DNA of 13,777 bases. It comes from Desulfurellales bacterium (GTDB lineage Bacteria; Campylobacterota_A; Desulfurellia; Desulfurellales; Hippeaceae). Of the stretch, positions 1-8,264 are shown piece by piece; position 1 is the first letter of the stretch; each line of letters begins with the position of its first letter. Position numbers and translations under genes: made by a program. Location: the NCBI GenBank assembly GCA_027064405.1, contig JAMOPP010000066.1, positions 1 to 13,777 on the forward strand, written 5' to 3'. The notes under the pieces are model-generated. The model was not told the origin of the DNA. It worked only from the letters and a program-made list of their open reading frames with translations, and did not search any database.

Positions 1-1
1 T

Positions 2-1324
2 AAGGTGCTTGTGTCTGATAAAGACTTTACCATTACGGTTAGCTTGATAGATAAAAATGACAAAGATAGGGCTTTGGATCTTATCTCAACTACTCTACCT
101 AACTATAAGCTCATATCGGAAGACCTACCTATAAAAATTCAGCTTAAAGAAAAAATAGTTGAAAAAATCAAAAAAGAGGCGGTAGAGCAGGCTATAAATG
201 TTATAAGAAATAGGGTTGATCAGTTTGGTGTGGCTGAACCCACAATAGTAAAATCGGGTAATAGCAACATAGTGGTTGAGCTCCCCGGTATTAAAGATGC
301 AAACAGAGCTGTAAGACTTATAGGGAAAACAGCAAGGCTTGAGTTGCATCTTGTTGATGAAAAAGCAAGTATAGATGATGCTCTAAGCGGTGATGTACCT
401 ATAGACGACGAGCTTCTGTATGAAATTAAAAGAGACCCCACTACAGGCGAAATTTCAAAAGTTCCTTTTCTCGTAAAAAAAGATACGGTTATTACAGGGG
501 ATATGATTACAAAAGCCGTTGTGAGGTTTGGGGGCACTCTGTCTCAACCTTATGTATCATTTGAGCTAAATTCTGAAGGTGCTAAAATATTTGCAGACTT
601 TACGGCAAGACATATAGGGAAAAGACTTGCTATAGTTTTGGATGATACAATATATTCCGCTCCTGTTATCCAAAGTAGAATAGGCGGAGGAAGAGGTCAA
701 ATTACGGGAAATTTCAGCGAAGTCGAAGCTCACGATTTAGCTATAGTTTTAAGAAGTGGTTCGCTTCCAGCACCGGTTAAGGTTCTTCAAAAGGTAACAA
801 TCGGACCCTCTCTCGGTAAAATATCGATAGAAAAAGGCACAAAAGCAATGGTTATAGGAGCCGTTGCGGTTATTATATTTATGATATTCTACTATGGACT
901 TTCAGGGCTCTTGGCTGATTTTGCTATGACAATCAATGTTCTTATTATATTGGGTGCACTTGCTATGTTTCATGCCACTCTTACACTACCGGGAATTGCG
1001 GGAATAGCTTTAACAGTCGGAATGTCTGTTGATGCAAGTGTATTGATATATGAAAGAATCAGGGAAGAACTAAATATAGGAAGAAGTATACATGATGCTG
1101 TTAATACAGGTTATTCAAGGGCATTTATCACCATACTCGATGCTAATATAACGACTTTGATAGTTGCCTTAATTCTCTATCAATTTGGAACAGGCTCTAT
1201 TAAAGGATTTGCGGTCACTATGTCAATAGGTCTTTTGGCAAATATGTTTACAGCCGTAACATTCACAAAGACTGTATTTGATATAGTATTAGAAAAATTT
1301 AAACCTAAAAAGCTCAGTATTTGA
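2..1324 (+). CDS. secD: Protein translocase subunit SecD (5'-truncated by window edge)
   Basis: SecD works with SecF (and usually YajC) at the SecYEG channel in the inner membrane, using proton motive force to help pull exported proteins into the periplasm. The reading frame is open to the left edge (codon AAG at 2-4), and about 440 residues are visible, against roughly 500-600 in the family. The first membrane helix and part of the periplasmic P1 region are therefore missing, and the GTG at position 5 is probably not the start. Counting from that GTG: the conserved stretch RVDQFGVAEP at 70-79, VVELPGI at 90-96 and LIGKTARLE at 105-113; a periplasmic domain to about 270; then a block of hydrophobic helices at about 280-428. 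The signature GMSVDASVLIYERIREEL (339-356) corresponds to the SecD transmembrane motif usually written GMAVDANVLI, with Ser in place of Asn. secF follows 11 bp downstream. Identification is secure. Confidence 0.97.
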   Translation, partial: KVLVSDKDFTITVSLIDKNDKDRALDLISTTLPNYKLISEDLPIKIQLKEKIVEKIKKEAVEQAINVIRNRVDQFGVAEPTIVKSGNSNIVVELPGIKDANRAVRLIGKTARLELHLVDEKASIDDALSGDVPIDDELLYEIKRDPTTGEISKVPFLVKKDTVITGDMITKAVVRFGGTLSQPYVSFELNSEGAKIFADFTARHIGKRLAIVLDDTIYSAPVIQSRIGGGRGQITGNFSEVEAHDLAIVLRSGSLPAPVKVLQKVTIGPSLGKISIEKGTKAMVIGAVAVIIFMIFYYGLSGLLADFAMTINVLIILGALAMFHATLTLPGIAGIALTVGMSVDASVLIYERIREELNIGRSIHDAVNTGYSRAFITILDANITTLIVALILYQFGTGSIKGFAVTMSIGLLANMFTAVTFTKTVFDIVLEKFKPKKLSI

Positions 1325-1335
1325 GGTGAAATGCA

Positions 1336-2316
1336 ATGATTAGAATAATAAAACCGGATGTATTTATAGATTTTGTATCTAAATTTAAGATAGCTATAGT
1401 TATTTCTCTCTTAGTTATAGCTGTAGGTATAGCAAGTTTGGTTGTTCAAGGAGGACCTAAGCTTGGTATAGAATTTAAGGGTGGAACTTCAATAGAGGTT
1501 CAATTCAACAAGCCTGTAAAGGTTGTAGATTTAAGAAACGCTATAAAGCTTTCGCCGTCTTTTAAAGATTCAAAAATCCAGAGCTTTGGCAAGACAAATC
1601 AAGAATTTATTATGTACACAAAAGCTTCGACATCATCCACAACAAAAAACATTGAGGATGAACTAAAAACAAGTTTGGATAAAAAATTTAAAAACTCCTA
1701 TACCATTCTGAAGGTTGATATGGTTGGACCTAAAATAGGTAAGGAGTTCAAAGACAAGGGCATTGAGGCAACAATTATAGCTCTTTTTGCAATATTGATT
1801 TACATTAGTATTCGCTTTCAATACAGATTTGCATTGGGCGCAATAGCTGCATTAACTCACGATGTTTTGATAACTGTGGGTTTCTTATCCCTGTTTGGAT
1901 ATGAGTTTACATTAGATGTTGTTGCGGCAATTTTAACAATTGTCGGTTATTCTATTAATGATACGATAGTTATTTTTGATAGAATAAGAGAAAAAGTTAA
2001 CAATAACAGGAAACTTTCAAATGCAGATGCAATAAATAAAGGTGTAAACGAAACTCTATCGCGAACCATTCTAACCGCCGGAACAACTCTTTTTGTTGTT
2101 CTTGCTCTTTATTTATTCGGCGGACACGATTTAAAGGGCTTATCATTTGCACTGCTTGTAGGCATAATTTCCGGAACATACTCTTCAATATTCATAGCTT
2201 CTCCTATTCTGCTTATCTTTAAAGGACCTTTGATTCCTGAGAAGAAAGAGGTTGAATCTACCGATAGATTTAAGCAGAATATTGAATTTGATATGAAAAA
2301 TGTAAGGGGAAGTTAA
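1336..2316 (+). CDS. secF: Protein translocase subunit SecF
   Basis: SecF is the inner-membrane partner of SecD in the proton-driven late step of Sec export. It is 326 residues, normal for the family. A first membrane helix lies at about 18-38, followed by the conserved GIEFKGGTSIEVQF (44-57; most SecFs have Asp where this one has Glu46). A periplasmic loop follows, then five hydrophobic segments at about 143-296. The SecF signature TIVGYSINDTIVIFDRIRE is at 201-219. The ATG at 1336 is chosen because GAGGTGAA (1323-1330), which overlaps the secD stop, gives a good Shine-Dalgarno with a 5-base spacer. A closer ATG at 1331 is out of frame and stops after two codons. Adjacency to secD matches the usual secDF operon. 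The C-terminal cytoplasmic tail (about 300-326) is charged. Confidence 0.98.
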   Translation: MIRIIKPDVFIDFVSKFKIAIVISLLVIAVGIASLVVQGGPKLGIEFKGGTSIEVQFNKPVKVVDLRNAIKLSPSFKDSKIQSFGKTNQEFIMYTKASTSSTTKNIEDELKTSLDKKFKNSYTILKVDMVGPKIGKEFKDKGIEATIIALFAILIYISIRFQYRFALGAIAALTHDVLITVGFLSLFGYEFTLDVVAAILTIVGYSINDTIVIFDRIREKVNNNRKLSNADAINKGVNETLSRTILTAGTTLFVVLALYLFGGHDLKGLSFALLVGIISGTYSSIFIASPILLIFKGPLIPEKKEVESTDRFKQNIEFDMKNVRGS

Positions 2317-2322
2317 AATATA
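2305..2322 (+). promoter_or_regulatory. Shine-Dalgarno before an AUA codon, possible true glnE start
   Basis: AGGGGA at 2305-2310, inside the last codons of secF, is followed after 9 bases by ATA at 2320. That ATA is in the glnE frame, 3 bases past the secF stop. The 28 codons from 2320 to 2403 read without a stop as IELKQFLSIFKDRDKAYRIV and onward, which looks like protein. The first conventional start codon (TTG 2404) has no Shine-Dalgarno at a usable distance. AUA initiation is very rare, so this is an inference. Confidence 0.4.
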
Positions 2323-2403
2323 GAATTAAAACAGTTTTTATCCATTTTCAAAGACAGGGATAAAGCTTATAGAATTGTACTGCGCATAACATCAAAATAT
2401 AGG

Positions 2404-5028
2404 TTGCTAAGAGAGTTTTTGTATGCTGAGAAAGCCATATTCAGTCATCTTGCCGAGTCTGCAGATGCTGATATGGCTTTTTCCTATTTTGATGATTTTT
2501 TAAAAAATTTGACCTCAAAATCAACTATATTCGAACTTATAGGTTCGTTTGATACAATAGGCAAAATTCTTTTTGGTGTTTTTTCACAATCTAACAGTAT
2601 GTCAATATACCTTGTTTCTAATCCTGAAAATATATTCTGGCTGATTGAAAACGAAACAATGAGTACCAATAAAAATAGAGATAAATATTATAAAGATGTA
2701 AAAAAACATATTAATTTGGCAAAAAACAGTGAACAAAAAGAGTATATTTTAAGAGAATATAGAAAAAAAGAATATTTAAGAATAGCTGTAAGAGAAATTA
2801 TAAAAGCGTGTGATTTTAAAGATACGCTAAAGGAAATTTCAAATCTTGCATCTGCCTTAACTGAAGCTGCTTTGGATGTTGCCAAAGAAAAGATAGAAAA
2901 ACGATACAAATATATAAAAAACGGTTTTTCCGTAATAGGTATGGGCAAACTCGGAAACGGAGAGCTTAATTTTTCCTCTGATATAGATTTGCTTTTTGTG
3001 CATAAAGAAAATGAGTTTGGTGAATACTACAATCGTTTGGCGCAAACCCTTGTATCAATTTTAAATGACAATAAAGCAGGAGGCTTTGTCTATAGAGTTG
3101 ATACAAGATTGAGACCTGGCGGAGTCTCCTCTCCGCTTTCCTTAACTATTGACGAATATGAAAATTACTACTCAACTTTCGGTCAGATATGGGAAAAAAT
3201 GGCTCTTGTAAAAGCATATCCTGTTGCCGGAAATCTCAATCTCGGTTTTGATTTTATAGAAAACATTAAACCTTTTGTGTACAAAAAATCTATAGATATT
3301 AAATATGTGGAAGAAATTCGTTCTTTAATCTTTAAAATCAGAAAATACAACAGATATAAAGAAAGTGAATTTATCAAATCTGAAAAAATGGATATTAAAA
3401 AGGGTGTTGGCGGTATAAGAGAAATAGAATTTATATGCAACTATTTTCAGTTACTTTATGGTGGAAAACATAGTGAACTTCAACATAAAGGCACAATTGA
3501 TGTTTTATACATAATAGATAAGCTTGGATTACTATCAAAAGATTCCGTAAAAGTTCTTATTGAAAGCTACATATTTTTAAGAAAAATTGAGCATAAACTT
3601 CAGTTGCTTGACGAACAGCAGACCCAAAAACTCCCCAAAGAAAAGGAAGAACTAACTATTCTTGCAAAAAAGGTAGATATGTCTTTTGACGGTTTTTTAA
3701 AAAAGTATTCTATTTTGACAGATAGAGTGCATAAAATATTTAAAGATATTTTTATTACGGATGATAAATTTCCGGCTCTTAGTATGATTGATGATATTGA
3801 TGGATTTTTGCAGGAACACGATATAAAAAATCACTACAATGTGGCAAATATTATTGTTTCAAGTGTAAAAAAGTACATAGCTAAGAAAATAGATAAAAAA
3901 ATTATACAAGAGATTTTTGATTATTCATTTAGATTTGTTAAGATTCCTGCACTGTTCGAGAATTTTGTAATAGGGATAGGTATGATTAATCCTACATATA
4001 TTGCAACATTGTTTGATAATAAAGAAATCTTTAGAACCCTTGTAAAATTACTCTCAATAGGCTACGGCGAAAAGATATCAAAGAATGCGGAATTTTTTGA
4101 GGATATATTGAATTTAAGTAGTGTAGATAGAATTGAATTAACAAGCAAGGATAGGGTTGAGCTTTTAACATCGTCGGCACTACTCAATAAAAAAGATTAC
4201 AGCTTAAAAATATTAAAACCGATAAGCGAATTTGCAGAAAAAATCATTAGGTTAACGGCAAAGAAATATGACAAGGATAAAACATTATCCATTGTAGCCT
4301 ATGGAAAACTTGCCGTTCGCGAACTTTTTGTGGGAAGCGATTTGGATATTGTCTTTGTTGCCAAAAACGATTCATACAAATACACATCCATTGTTCAAAA
4401 AATAGTGAAGGAACTTGGCAGATTTTACGAAGTAGATTTAAGATTAAGACCGTATGGGAATAAGGGTTTAATCGTTGTTGATGAAAATTATCTCGAAGAT
4501 TATTTTATTAACAATGCTCAAAGTTGGGAAAAACAGGCAGCACAAAAATCGAAAATAGTTTATGCAGGGTATAACACAAAAAAACTGCAGAATATTTATG
4601 AGAATTTTATTTTTTCGAATCATCCCTCAAAAGAAGATATATACAATATGAAAAAGAAAATCGAAGATGTAAAGGGCAAAGGTTTAGACATAAAAAGCTT
4701 TTCAGGCGGCATTACCGATATAGATTTTTTAAGTCAATATCTATGTTTTAAAAACGGATGTATTTTGCTTGCGCTATCAACTGCGGATATGCTTGATGAA
4801 ATCGAAAAGAAGAATATTTTAAGTAAAGAAAGTAGTGAATTTTTAAAGGAAGCATACCTGTTCTACTCAAGAATTTTAAATACTTTCAGATTATTTTCCA
4901 AAGGTTCGCAGTTAAGCGAAAAAGATATGGAAATTCTGGAATTTTTAACCGAAGAAAAAGGGTTAAAAGATAAAATAATGTTTTATAAACATAATGTATG
5001 CAGGATAAGGAAAGAGGTGTTTGAATGA
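2404..5028 (+). CDS. glnE: Bifunctional glutamine synthetase adenylyltransferase / deadenylylase (start uncertain)
   Basis: GlnE attaches AMP to glutamine synthetase to switch it off when nitrogen is plentiful and removes the AMP when nitrogen is scarce, under PII control. Both nucleotidyltransferase halves are present. The N-terminal (deadenylylating) half has GMGKLGNGELNFSSDIDLLF (179-198) with the metal-binding pair D193/D195, and further on VDTRLRPGG. The C-terminal (adenylylating) half has AYGKL near residue 634, then GSDLDIVF with D646/D648, and further on VDLRLRPYGNKG. No frame break or missing catalytic residue is seen. At 874 residues it is somewhat shorter than the E. coli protein (about 946). 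The coordinates use the first conventional start, TTG 2404. However, the frame is open back to the secF stop, and a better Shine-Dalgarno precedes AUA 2320, which would give 902 residues and restore family-like N-terminal sequence. It overlaps maf by 4 bp, suggesting translational coupling. Confidence 0.95.
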   Translation: MLREFLYAEKAIFSHLAESADADMAFSYFDDFLKNLTSKSTIFELIGSFDTIGKILFGVFSQSNSMSIYLVSNPENIFWLIENETMSTNKNRDKYYKDVKKHINLAKNSEQKEYILREYRKKEYLRIAVREIIKACDFKDTLKEISNLASALTEAALDVAKEKIEKRYKYIKNGFSVIGMGKLGNGELNFSSDIDLLFVHKENEFGEYYNRLAQTLVSILNDNKAGGFVYRVDTRLRPGGVSSPLSLTIDEYENYYSTFGQIWEKMALVKAYPVAGNLNLGFDFIENIKPFVYKKSIDIKYVEEIRSLIFKIRKYNRYKESEFIKSEKMDIKKGVGGIREIEFICNYFQLLYGGKHSELQHKGTIDVLYIIDKLGLLSKDSVKVLIESYIFLRKIEHKLQLLDEQQTQKLPKEKEELTILAKKVDMSFDGFLKKYSILTDRVHKIFKDIFITDDKFPALSMIDDIDGFLQEHDIKNHYNVANIIVSSVKKYIAKKIDKKIIQEIFDYSFRFVKIPALFENFVIGIGMINPTYIATLFDNKEIFRTLVKLLSIGYGEKISKNAEFFEDILNLSSVDRIELTSKDRVELLTSSALLNKKDYSLKILKPISEFAEKIIRLTAKKYDKDKTLSIVAYGKLAVRELFVGSDLDIVFVAKNDSYKYTSIVQKIVKELGRFYEVDLRLRPYGNKGLIVVDENYLEDYFINNAQSWEKQAAQKSKIVYAGYNTKKLQNIYENFIFSNHPSKEDIYNMKKKIEDVKGKGLDIKSFSGGITDIDFLSQYLCFKNGCILLALSTADMLDEIEKKNILSKESSEFLKEAYLFYSRILNTFRLFSKGSQLSEKDMEILEFLTEEKGLKDKIMFYKHNVCRIRKEVFE

Positions 5029-5558
5029 TAGTGCTTGCAAGTTCCTCGCCGGCAAGAAGAAAACTTATAAAAAAATGCATAAGAAATGCAGTTGTTAAAA
5101 AACCAAGAATTAACGAAAAGAGAAATAGAGACGAAGGCATAAACGGTTATCTAAAAAGAATCACCTATTTAAAAGCCGAACGATTTGTAAGAAGCGGCGT
5201 AAAAGTTATATCGGCAGATACCGTTATTGTTTTTCAGAACGAGATAATAGGAAAACCAAAAGACAGAAAAGACGCTTTTGAGATATTTAGTAGATTAAGA
5301 GGCAATATCCATTACTGCATTACGGCTGTGACGATTTTAGATAGCTATAACTATATATTTTTTTCAGATTATGCCACGATATATATGAAAAATATCAATG
5401 ATGAAAGCATAGAAAGATACCTTGACACCAAAGAATATATAAACAGATCGGGAGGTTATGCAATTCAGGGGTCCGCTTCTAAATTCTTAGAGATTAAGCA
5501 GGGAGATATAGCAACAATTACAGGCCTTCCCGTTAAGAAAATATGCAAGATTATTTGA
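5025..5558 (+). CDS. maf: Maf family nucleoside triphosphate pyrophosphatase
   Basis: Maf proteins are cytoplasmic pyrophosphatases that hydrolyse dTTP/UTP or modified nucleotides such as m5UTP. They are proposed to clean the nucleotide pool and have been linked to septum control. Visible motifs are ASSSPARRKLI (5-15, the Maf signature, with an extra Ala before the RR pair), YLKAERF (48-54), the catalytic-site segment SADTVI (63-68, Asp65), GKPKDRKDAFEIFSRLRG (76-93), GGYAIQGSAS (143-152) and TGLPV (166-170). The length of 177 is a little short for the family (about 190-200) because the N-terminal half is compact. The substrate subclass (YhdE-like or YceF-like) cannot be settled by eye; the GGYAIQG segment resembles the dTTP/UTP type. 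The ATG overlaps the glnE stop as ATGA, so the two are probably translated together. Confidence 0.93.
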   Translation: MIVLASSSPARRKLIKKCIRNAVVKKPRINEKRNRDEGINGYLKRITYLKAERFVRSGVKVISADTVIVFQNEIIGKPKDRKDAFEIFSRLRGNIHYCITAVTILDSYNYIFFSDYATIYMKNINDESIERYLDTKEYINRSGGYAIQGSASKFLEIKQGDIATITGLPVKKICKII

Positions 5559-5583
5559 TAAAAAGGGATATAAAATGTATAAT
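5555..5583 (+). promoter_or_regulatory. Near-consensus sigma-70 type promoter for ppiD-nth
   Basis: TTGATA at 5555-5560, overlapping the maf stop codon, is separated by exactly 17 bp from a perfect TATAAT at 5578-5583. This is 11 of 12 consensus positions with ideal spacing. Transcription would start near 5590, leaving a leader of about 27 bases that contains the Shine-Dalgarno AAGGAG (5604-5609) before the ppiD ATG at 5617. Confidence 0.72.
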
Positions 5584-5616
5584 GTCGAAAAATTTTTAGG
5601 TTAAAGGAGTATTCGT

Positions 5617-7515
5617 ATGCTTGGTTACTTTAGAAACAACATAAAAAAATTCTCAATATTTTTATGGATTGCAGTTGCGGCTTTTGTGTTGGGCGGTGCA
5701 TATCTTTTCGTTTCAGGCCCTTTTAAAATGGGTGGGAACACCGCTATAGAAGTGGGTAAAACAAAAATTAGTATGCCTGAGTATGAAGAAACGTATAATA
5801 ACATATCAAAATTTTATATGCGTCTTTTGACTCAAATAAAGGGCGGGAATGTTACGGACGATGACATAAAAAAATTGAATATTAAACAAAAAACCATTGA
5901 TACATTGATTGAAAGAACGCTTCTTTTAAACGAGGCCAAGAAGGAGGGCATAAAAGTAACTGACAAGGATGTAGAAAACAGTGTTGAACAAAATAGAGCA
6001 TTCTATTCTAACGGTCAATTTTCAAGGGATAAATATCTTGCAATTTTGAAGGCGAATAATATAAATCCAAAAAATTATGAAGAGTCAATCAGAATATCTT
6101 TATACATAGATAAGTTAAAAAATCGTATATTAAAAGGGGTTTCTGTTTCGGATAAGGAAATTTTAGATTATTACGGAAAGAATTATTCGAAATTAGACAT
6201 AAATTATCTGTTTTTGCCCTATAAATCATTCGAAAAGAAGGTTGATTTAAAAGAGACTGCTTTAAAAAAATATTACGAGCAGAACAAAGAAAAGTTTAGA
6301 ATTCCTACTAAATTAAAGTTTAAATATGTGGTAGTTGACCTTAATTACGAAAAAAATAAAATAGAAATATCAGACAACGAAACCAAAAAGTTTTATAATC
6401 GACACCCTTCATATTTTACAGTTCCCACAAGGATAAAAACAGCTCATATCTTAATAGAAAAGAAAGACAATGAAACACAGGCTGATTTTAGGAAAAGAGC
6501 CTATAAAATATACGATGAGATTAAGAATAAAAAAATAAGCTTTGAAGATGCTGTAAAAAAGTATTCAGCTGACAAGTACACGAAAAAAGTTGGCGGTGAT
6601 ATAGGATACATAACAAAAAATATGGTTGTTAAGGAATTTTGGGACGGAATCAAAAATTTGAAGGTATCTAAGATGTCTAAACCTTTTTTAAGCAAATTCG
6701 GATATCATATAGCTAAGGTTGAAGATATTCAAAAGTCATACATAAGAAAATTTAAAAATGTAAAAAAAGGCATTGAAGATTATTTAAAAACAAAAAAAGC
6801 TAAAGAAAATATCTTTAGAGATTCCAAGAAAATTTTTGTTGCCATAAGAGATTCTAAGAAGGGTTTTAAAAATGTTGTTGAGCAATTTGGACTAAAAGTT
6901 CAAGAGAGCGGATATCTTGACATTAAAAATGTAAAACCTCCGTTTACAAAAGATATGATTAAAGAAGGTTTGCTGAGCTCTAAAAATAAACTTTTAGGAC
7001 CAAGCGAATCAAATGACGAATCTTATGTAATATATAAAATTAGTGATAGAAAGAATTCTTATATACCGCATTTTGACAAAATTAAGGATTTGGTAAAAAA
7101 GGATTATGTAGAATATATGTCTAAAAAACTTGCAAAAAAGGCATTGCAAGATATTTATGAAGAGGCATTAAAATCTAAAAATTTAAAACAGGCAGCAAAG
7201 AAATTCCACTTCAAAACTCAATCGTTAAAGGGTTTAACCAAATTTTCACCGGATAAACAGATGAAATGCACATATAAAGAAAGTTTTATGAGTACTGTAT
7301 TTGCAAAAAATAAAGGTTACATAAATAAATGTTCTGATAGTGACGGGTTGTATATTTACCAAATATCCGACAAAATAATAGATGAAAAAGATTATAAAAA
7401 ACAGAAGGATTTAATAAAGGGTCAGCTTATGTCTCAAAAAGAGCAAGAAGCTATGGAAAACTTCATCAACAAACTTAAAAAAGAAGTCAAGATAAAAGTT
7501 AATCCCAAGTTATGA
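5617..7515 (+). CDS. ppiD: PpiD-like membrane-anchored periplasmic chaperone / parvulin-type peptidyl-prolyl isomerase
   Basis: PpiD-type proteins sit at the periplasmic exit of the Sec translocon and assist folding of exported proteins. The short basic N-terminus is followed by one membrane anchor (about 12-33) and then a large periplasmic part. Residues about 43-190 form the SurA/PpiD chaperone-like N-terminal domain (IEVGKTKISMPEYEETY, LIERTLLLNEA). A parvulin domain spans about 271-368, marked by TAHILIEKK (275-283), SFEDAVKKYSADKY (308-321), GGDIGYI (326-332) and SKPFLSKFGYHIAKVED (354-370). The C-terminal region is Lys-rich. The length of 632 matches E. coli PpiD (about 620). The start is supported by AAGGAG at 5604-5609. 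It has its own promoter and a 4-bp ATGA overlap with nth. Whether the parvulin domain is catalytic cannot be told; many PpiD parvulin domains have little activity. Assignment to PpiD rather than SurA rests on the uncleaved anchor and single parvulin domain. Confidence 0.9.
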   Translation: MLGYFRNNIKKFSIFLWIAVAAFVLGGAYLFVSGPFKMGGNTAIEVGKTKISMPEYEETYNNISKFYMRLLTQIKGGNVTDDDIKKLNIKQKTIDTLIERTLLLNEAKKEGIKVTDKDVENSVEQNRAFYSNGQFSRDKYLAILKANNINPKNYEESIRISLYIDKLKNRILKGVSVSDKEILDYYGKNYSKLDINYLFLPYKSFEKKVDLKETALKKYYEQNKEKFRIPTKLKFKYVVVDLNYEKNKIEISDNETKKFYNRHPSYFTVPTRIKTAHILIEKKDNETQADFRKRAYKIYDEIKNKKISFEDAVKKYSADKYTKKVGGDIGYITKNMVVKEFWDGIKNLKVSKMSKPFLSKFGYHIAKVEDIQKSYIRKFKNVKKGIEDYLKTKKAKENIFRDSKKIFVAIRDSKKGFKNVVEQFGLKVQESGYLDIKNVKPPFTKDMIKEGLLSSKNKLLGPSESNDESYVIYKISDRKNSYIPHFDKIKDLVKKDYVEYMSKKLAKKALQDIYEEALKSKNLKQAAKKFHFKTQSLKGLTKFSPDKQMKCTYKESFMSTVFAKNKGYINKCSDSDGLYIYQISDKIIDEKDYKKQKDLIKGQLMSQKEQEAMENFINKLKKEVKIKVNPKL

Positions 7516-8165
7516 GAATAGAGGATATTGATGCTGTCATAACAAGTTTAAGAGAAGCCTACAAGGGATTTCAAGAACCTATTGTCACTGTGATTGCAAG
7601 GGAGAAAGATCCTTACAAGGTACTCGTTTCTACGGTTTTAAGTCTTCGTACAAAGGATGCTGTAACAAACACGGCATCCTTGAATCTGTTTAAAATAGCC
7701 AACAACATTGAATCCCTTAGAGATTTAGATGAAATAACAATTCAAAAAGCAATATATCCTGTTGGTTTTTATAAAACAAAGGCAAAAAATCTAAAAAAAA
7801 TGGCTCAAATTATAGTTGATAAATACAACTCCAAAATTCCAAAGGAGATGGATGACTTACTTAGCTTACCTAATGTAGGAAGAAAAACTGCAAATCTTGT
7901 TCTTGCAAAGGGCTATGATATACCTGCCATATGCGTAGATATCCATGTTCACAGAATTTCGAACCGTTTAGGTTTATTAAAAACAAAAAATCCTGAAGAG
8001 ACCGAATTCAAGCTTAGAGAGATACTTCCTGAAAAATATTGGATAGAGTACAATGATTTAGTCGTTCCTTTTGGTCAAAATATATGCAAACCCGTATCTC
8101 CTTTTTGCACAAGGTGTCCTATATACGGTTTTTGCGATAAGGTAGGTGTTGATAAATCGAGATAG
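7512..8165 (+). CDS. nth: Endonuclease III (DNA glycosylase / AP lyase)
   Basis: Nth removes oxidised pyrimidines from DNA and cuts the resulting abasic site, starting base excision repair. At 217 residues it is close to the E. coli enzyme (211). The helix-hairpin-helix LLSLPNVGRKTANLVL spans 116-131 with the Schiff-base lysine K125. The catalytic aspartate is D143 in VDIHVHR. A 4Fe-4S cluster site with the exact Nth spacing C-X6-C-X2-C-X5-C lies at C192, C199, C202 and C208. LSLRTKD (44-50) replaces the LSAQATD segment of E. coli. The ATG overlaps the ppiD stop as ATGA, so it is probably translated by coupling. The pairing with ppiD has no obvious functional logic. After the stop there is a 99-bp gap to the peroxiredoxin gene without a convincing terminator. 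Confidence 0.96.
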   Translation: MRIEDIDAVITSLREAYKGFQEPIVTVIAREKDPYKVLVSTVLSLRTKDAVTNTASLNLFKIANNIESLRDLDEITIQKAIYPVGFYKTKAKNLKKMAQIIVDKYNSKIPKEMDDLLSLPNVGRKTANLVLAKGYDIPAICVDIHVHRISNRLGLLKTKNPEETEFKLREILPEKYWIEYNDLVVPFGQNICKPVSPFCTRCPIYGFCDKVGVDKSR

Positions 8166-8206
8166 CTATGCATTCGTAATAATATTTAAATAATAGTTTT
8201 TTTCTC

Positions 8207-8235
8207 TTGACAATTGTAGTTGTTTAATGTATATT
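8207..8235 (+). promoter_or_regulatory. Strong sigma-70 type promoter of the peroxiredoxin gene
   Basis: A perfect TTGACA (8207-8212) is followed by a 17-bp spacer and TATATT (8230-8235), which is 11 of 12 consensus positions. The start point would be near 8242, giving a leader of about 23 bases that carries the strong Shine-Dalgarno GGAGGTG (8254-8260). The 8-bp palindrome ACAATTGT (8210-8217) overlaps the -35 box and could be part of an operator, but no known redox-regulator box is recognisable. Confidence 0.75.
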
Positions 8236-8264
8236 AAATTAAAATTTTTTAATGGAGGTGGAAG

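Noticed and set aside
5575..5604. Nine-codon ORF (MYNVEKFLG) between maf and ppiD
   Set aside because: Its start overlaps the -10 box of the ppiD promoter, so it would not be on that transcript. It is too short to support as a gene.
8176..8204. AT-only dyad followed by a T7 run after nth, as a terminator
   Set aside because: The stem is at most five A-T pairs around ATTTAAAT with no loop and no G-C pairs, too weak for an intrinsic terminator.
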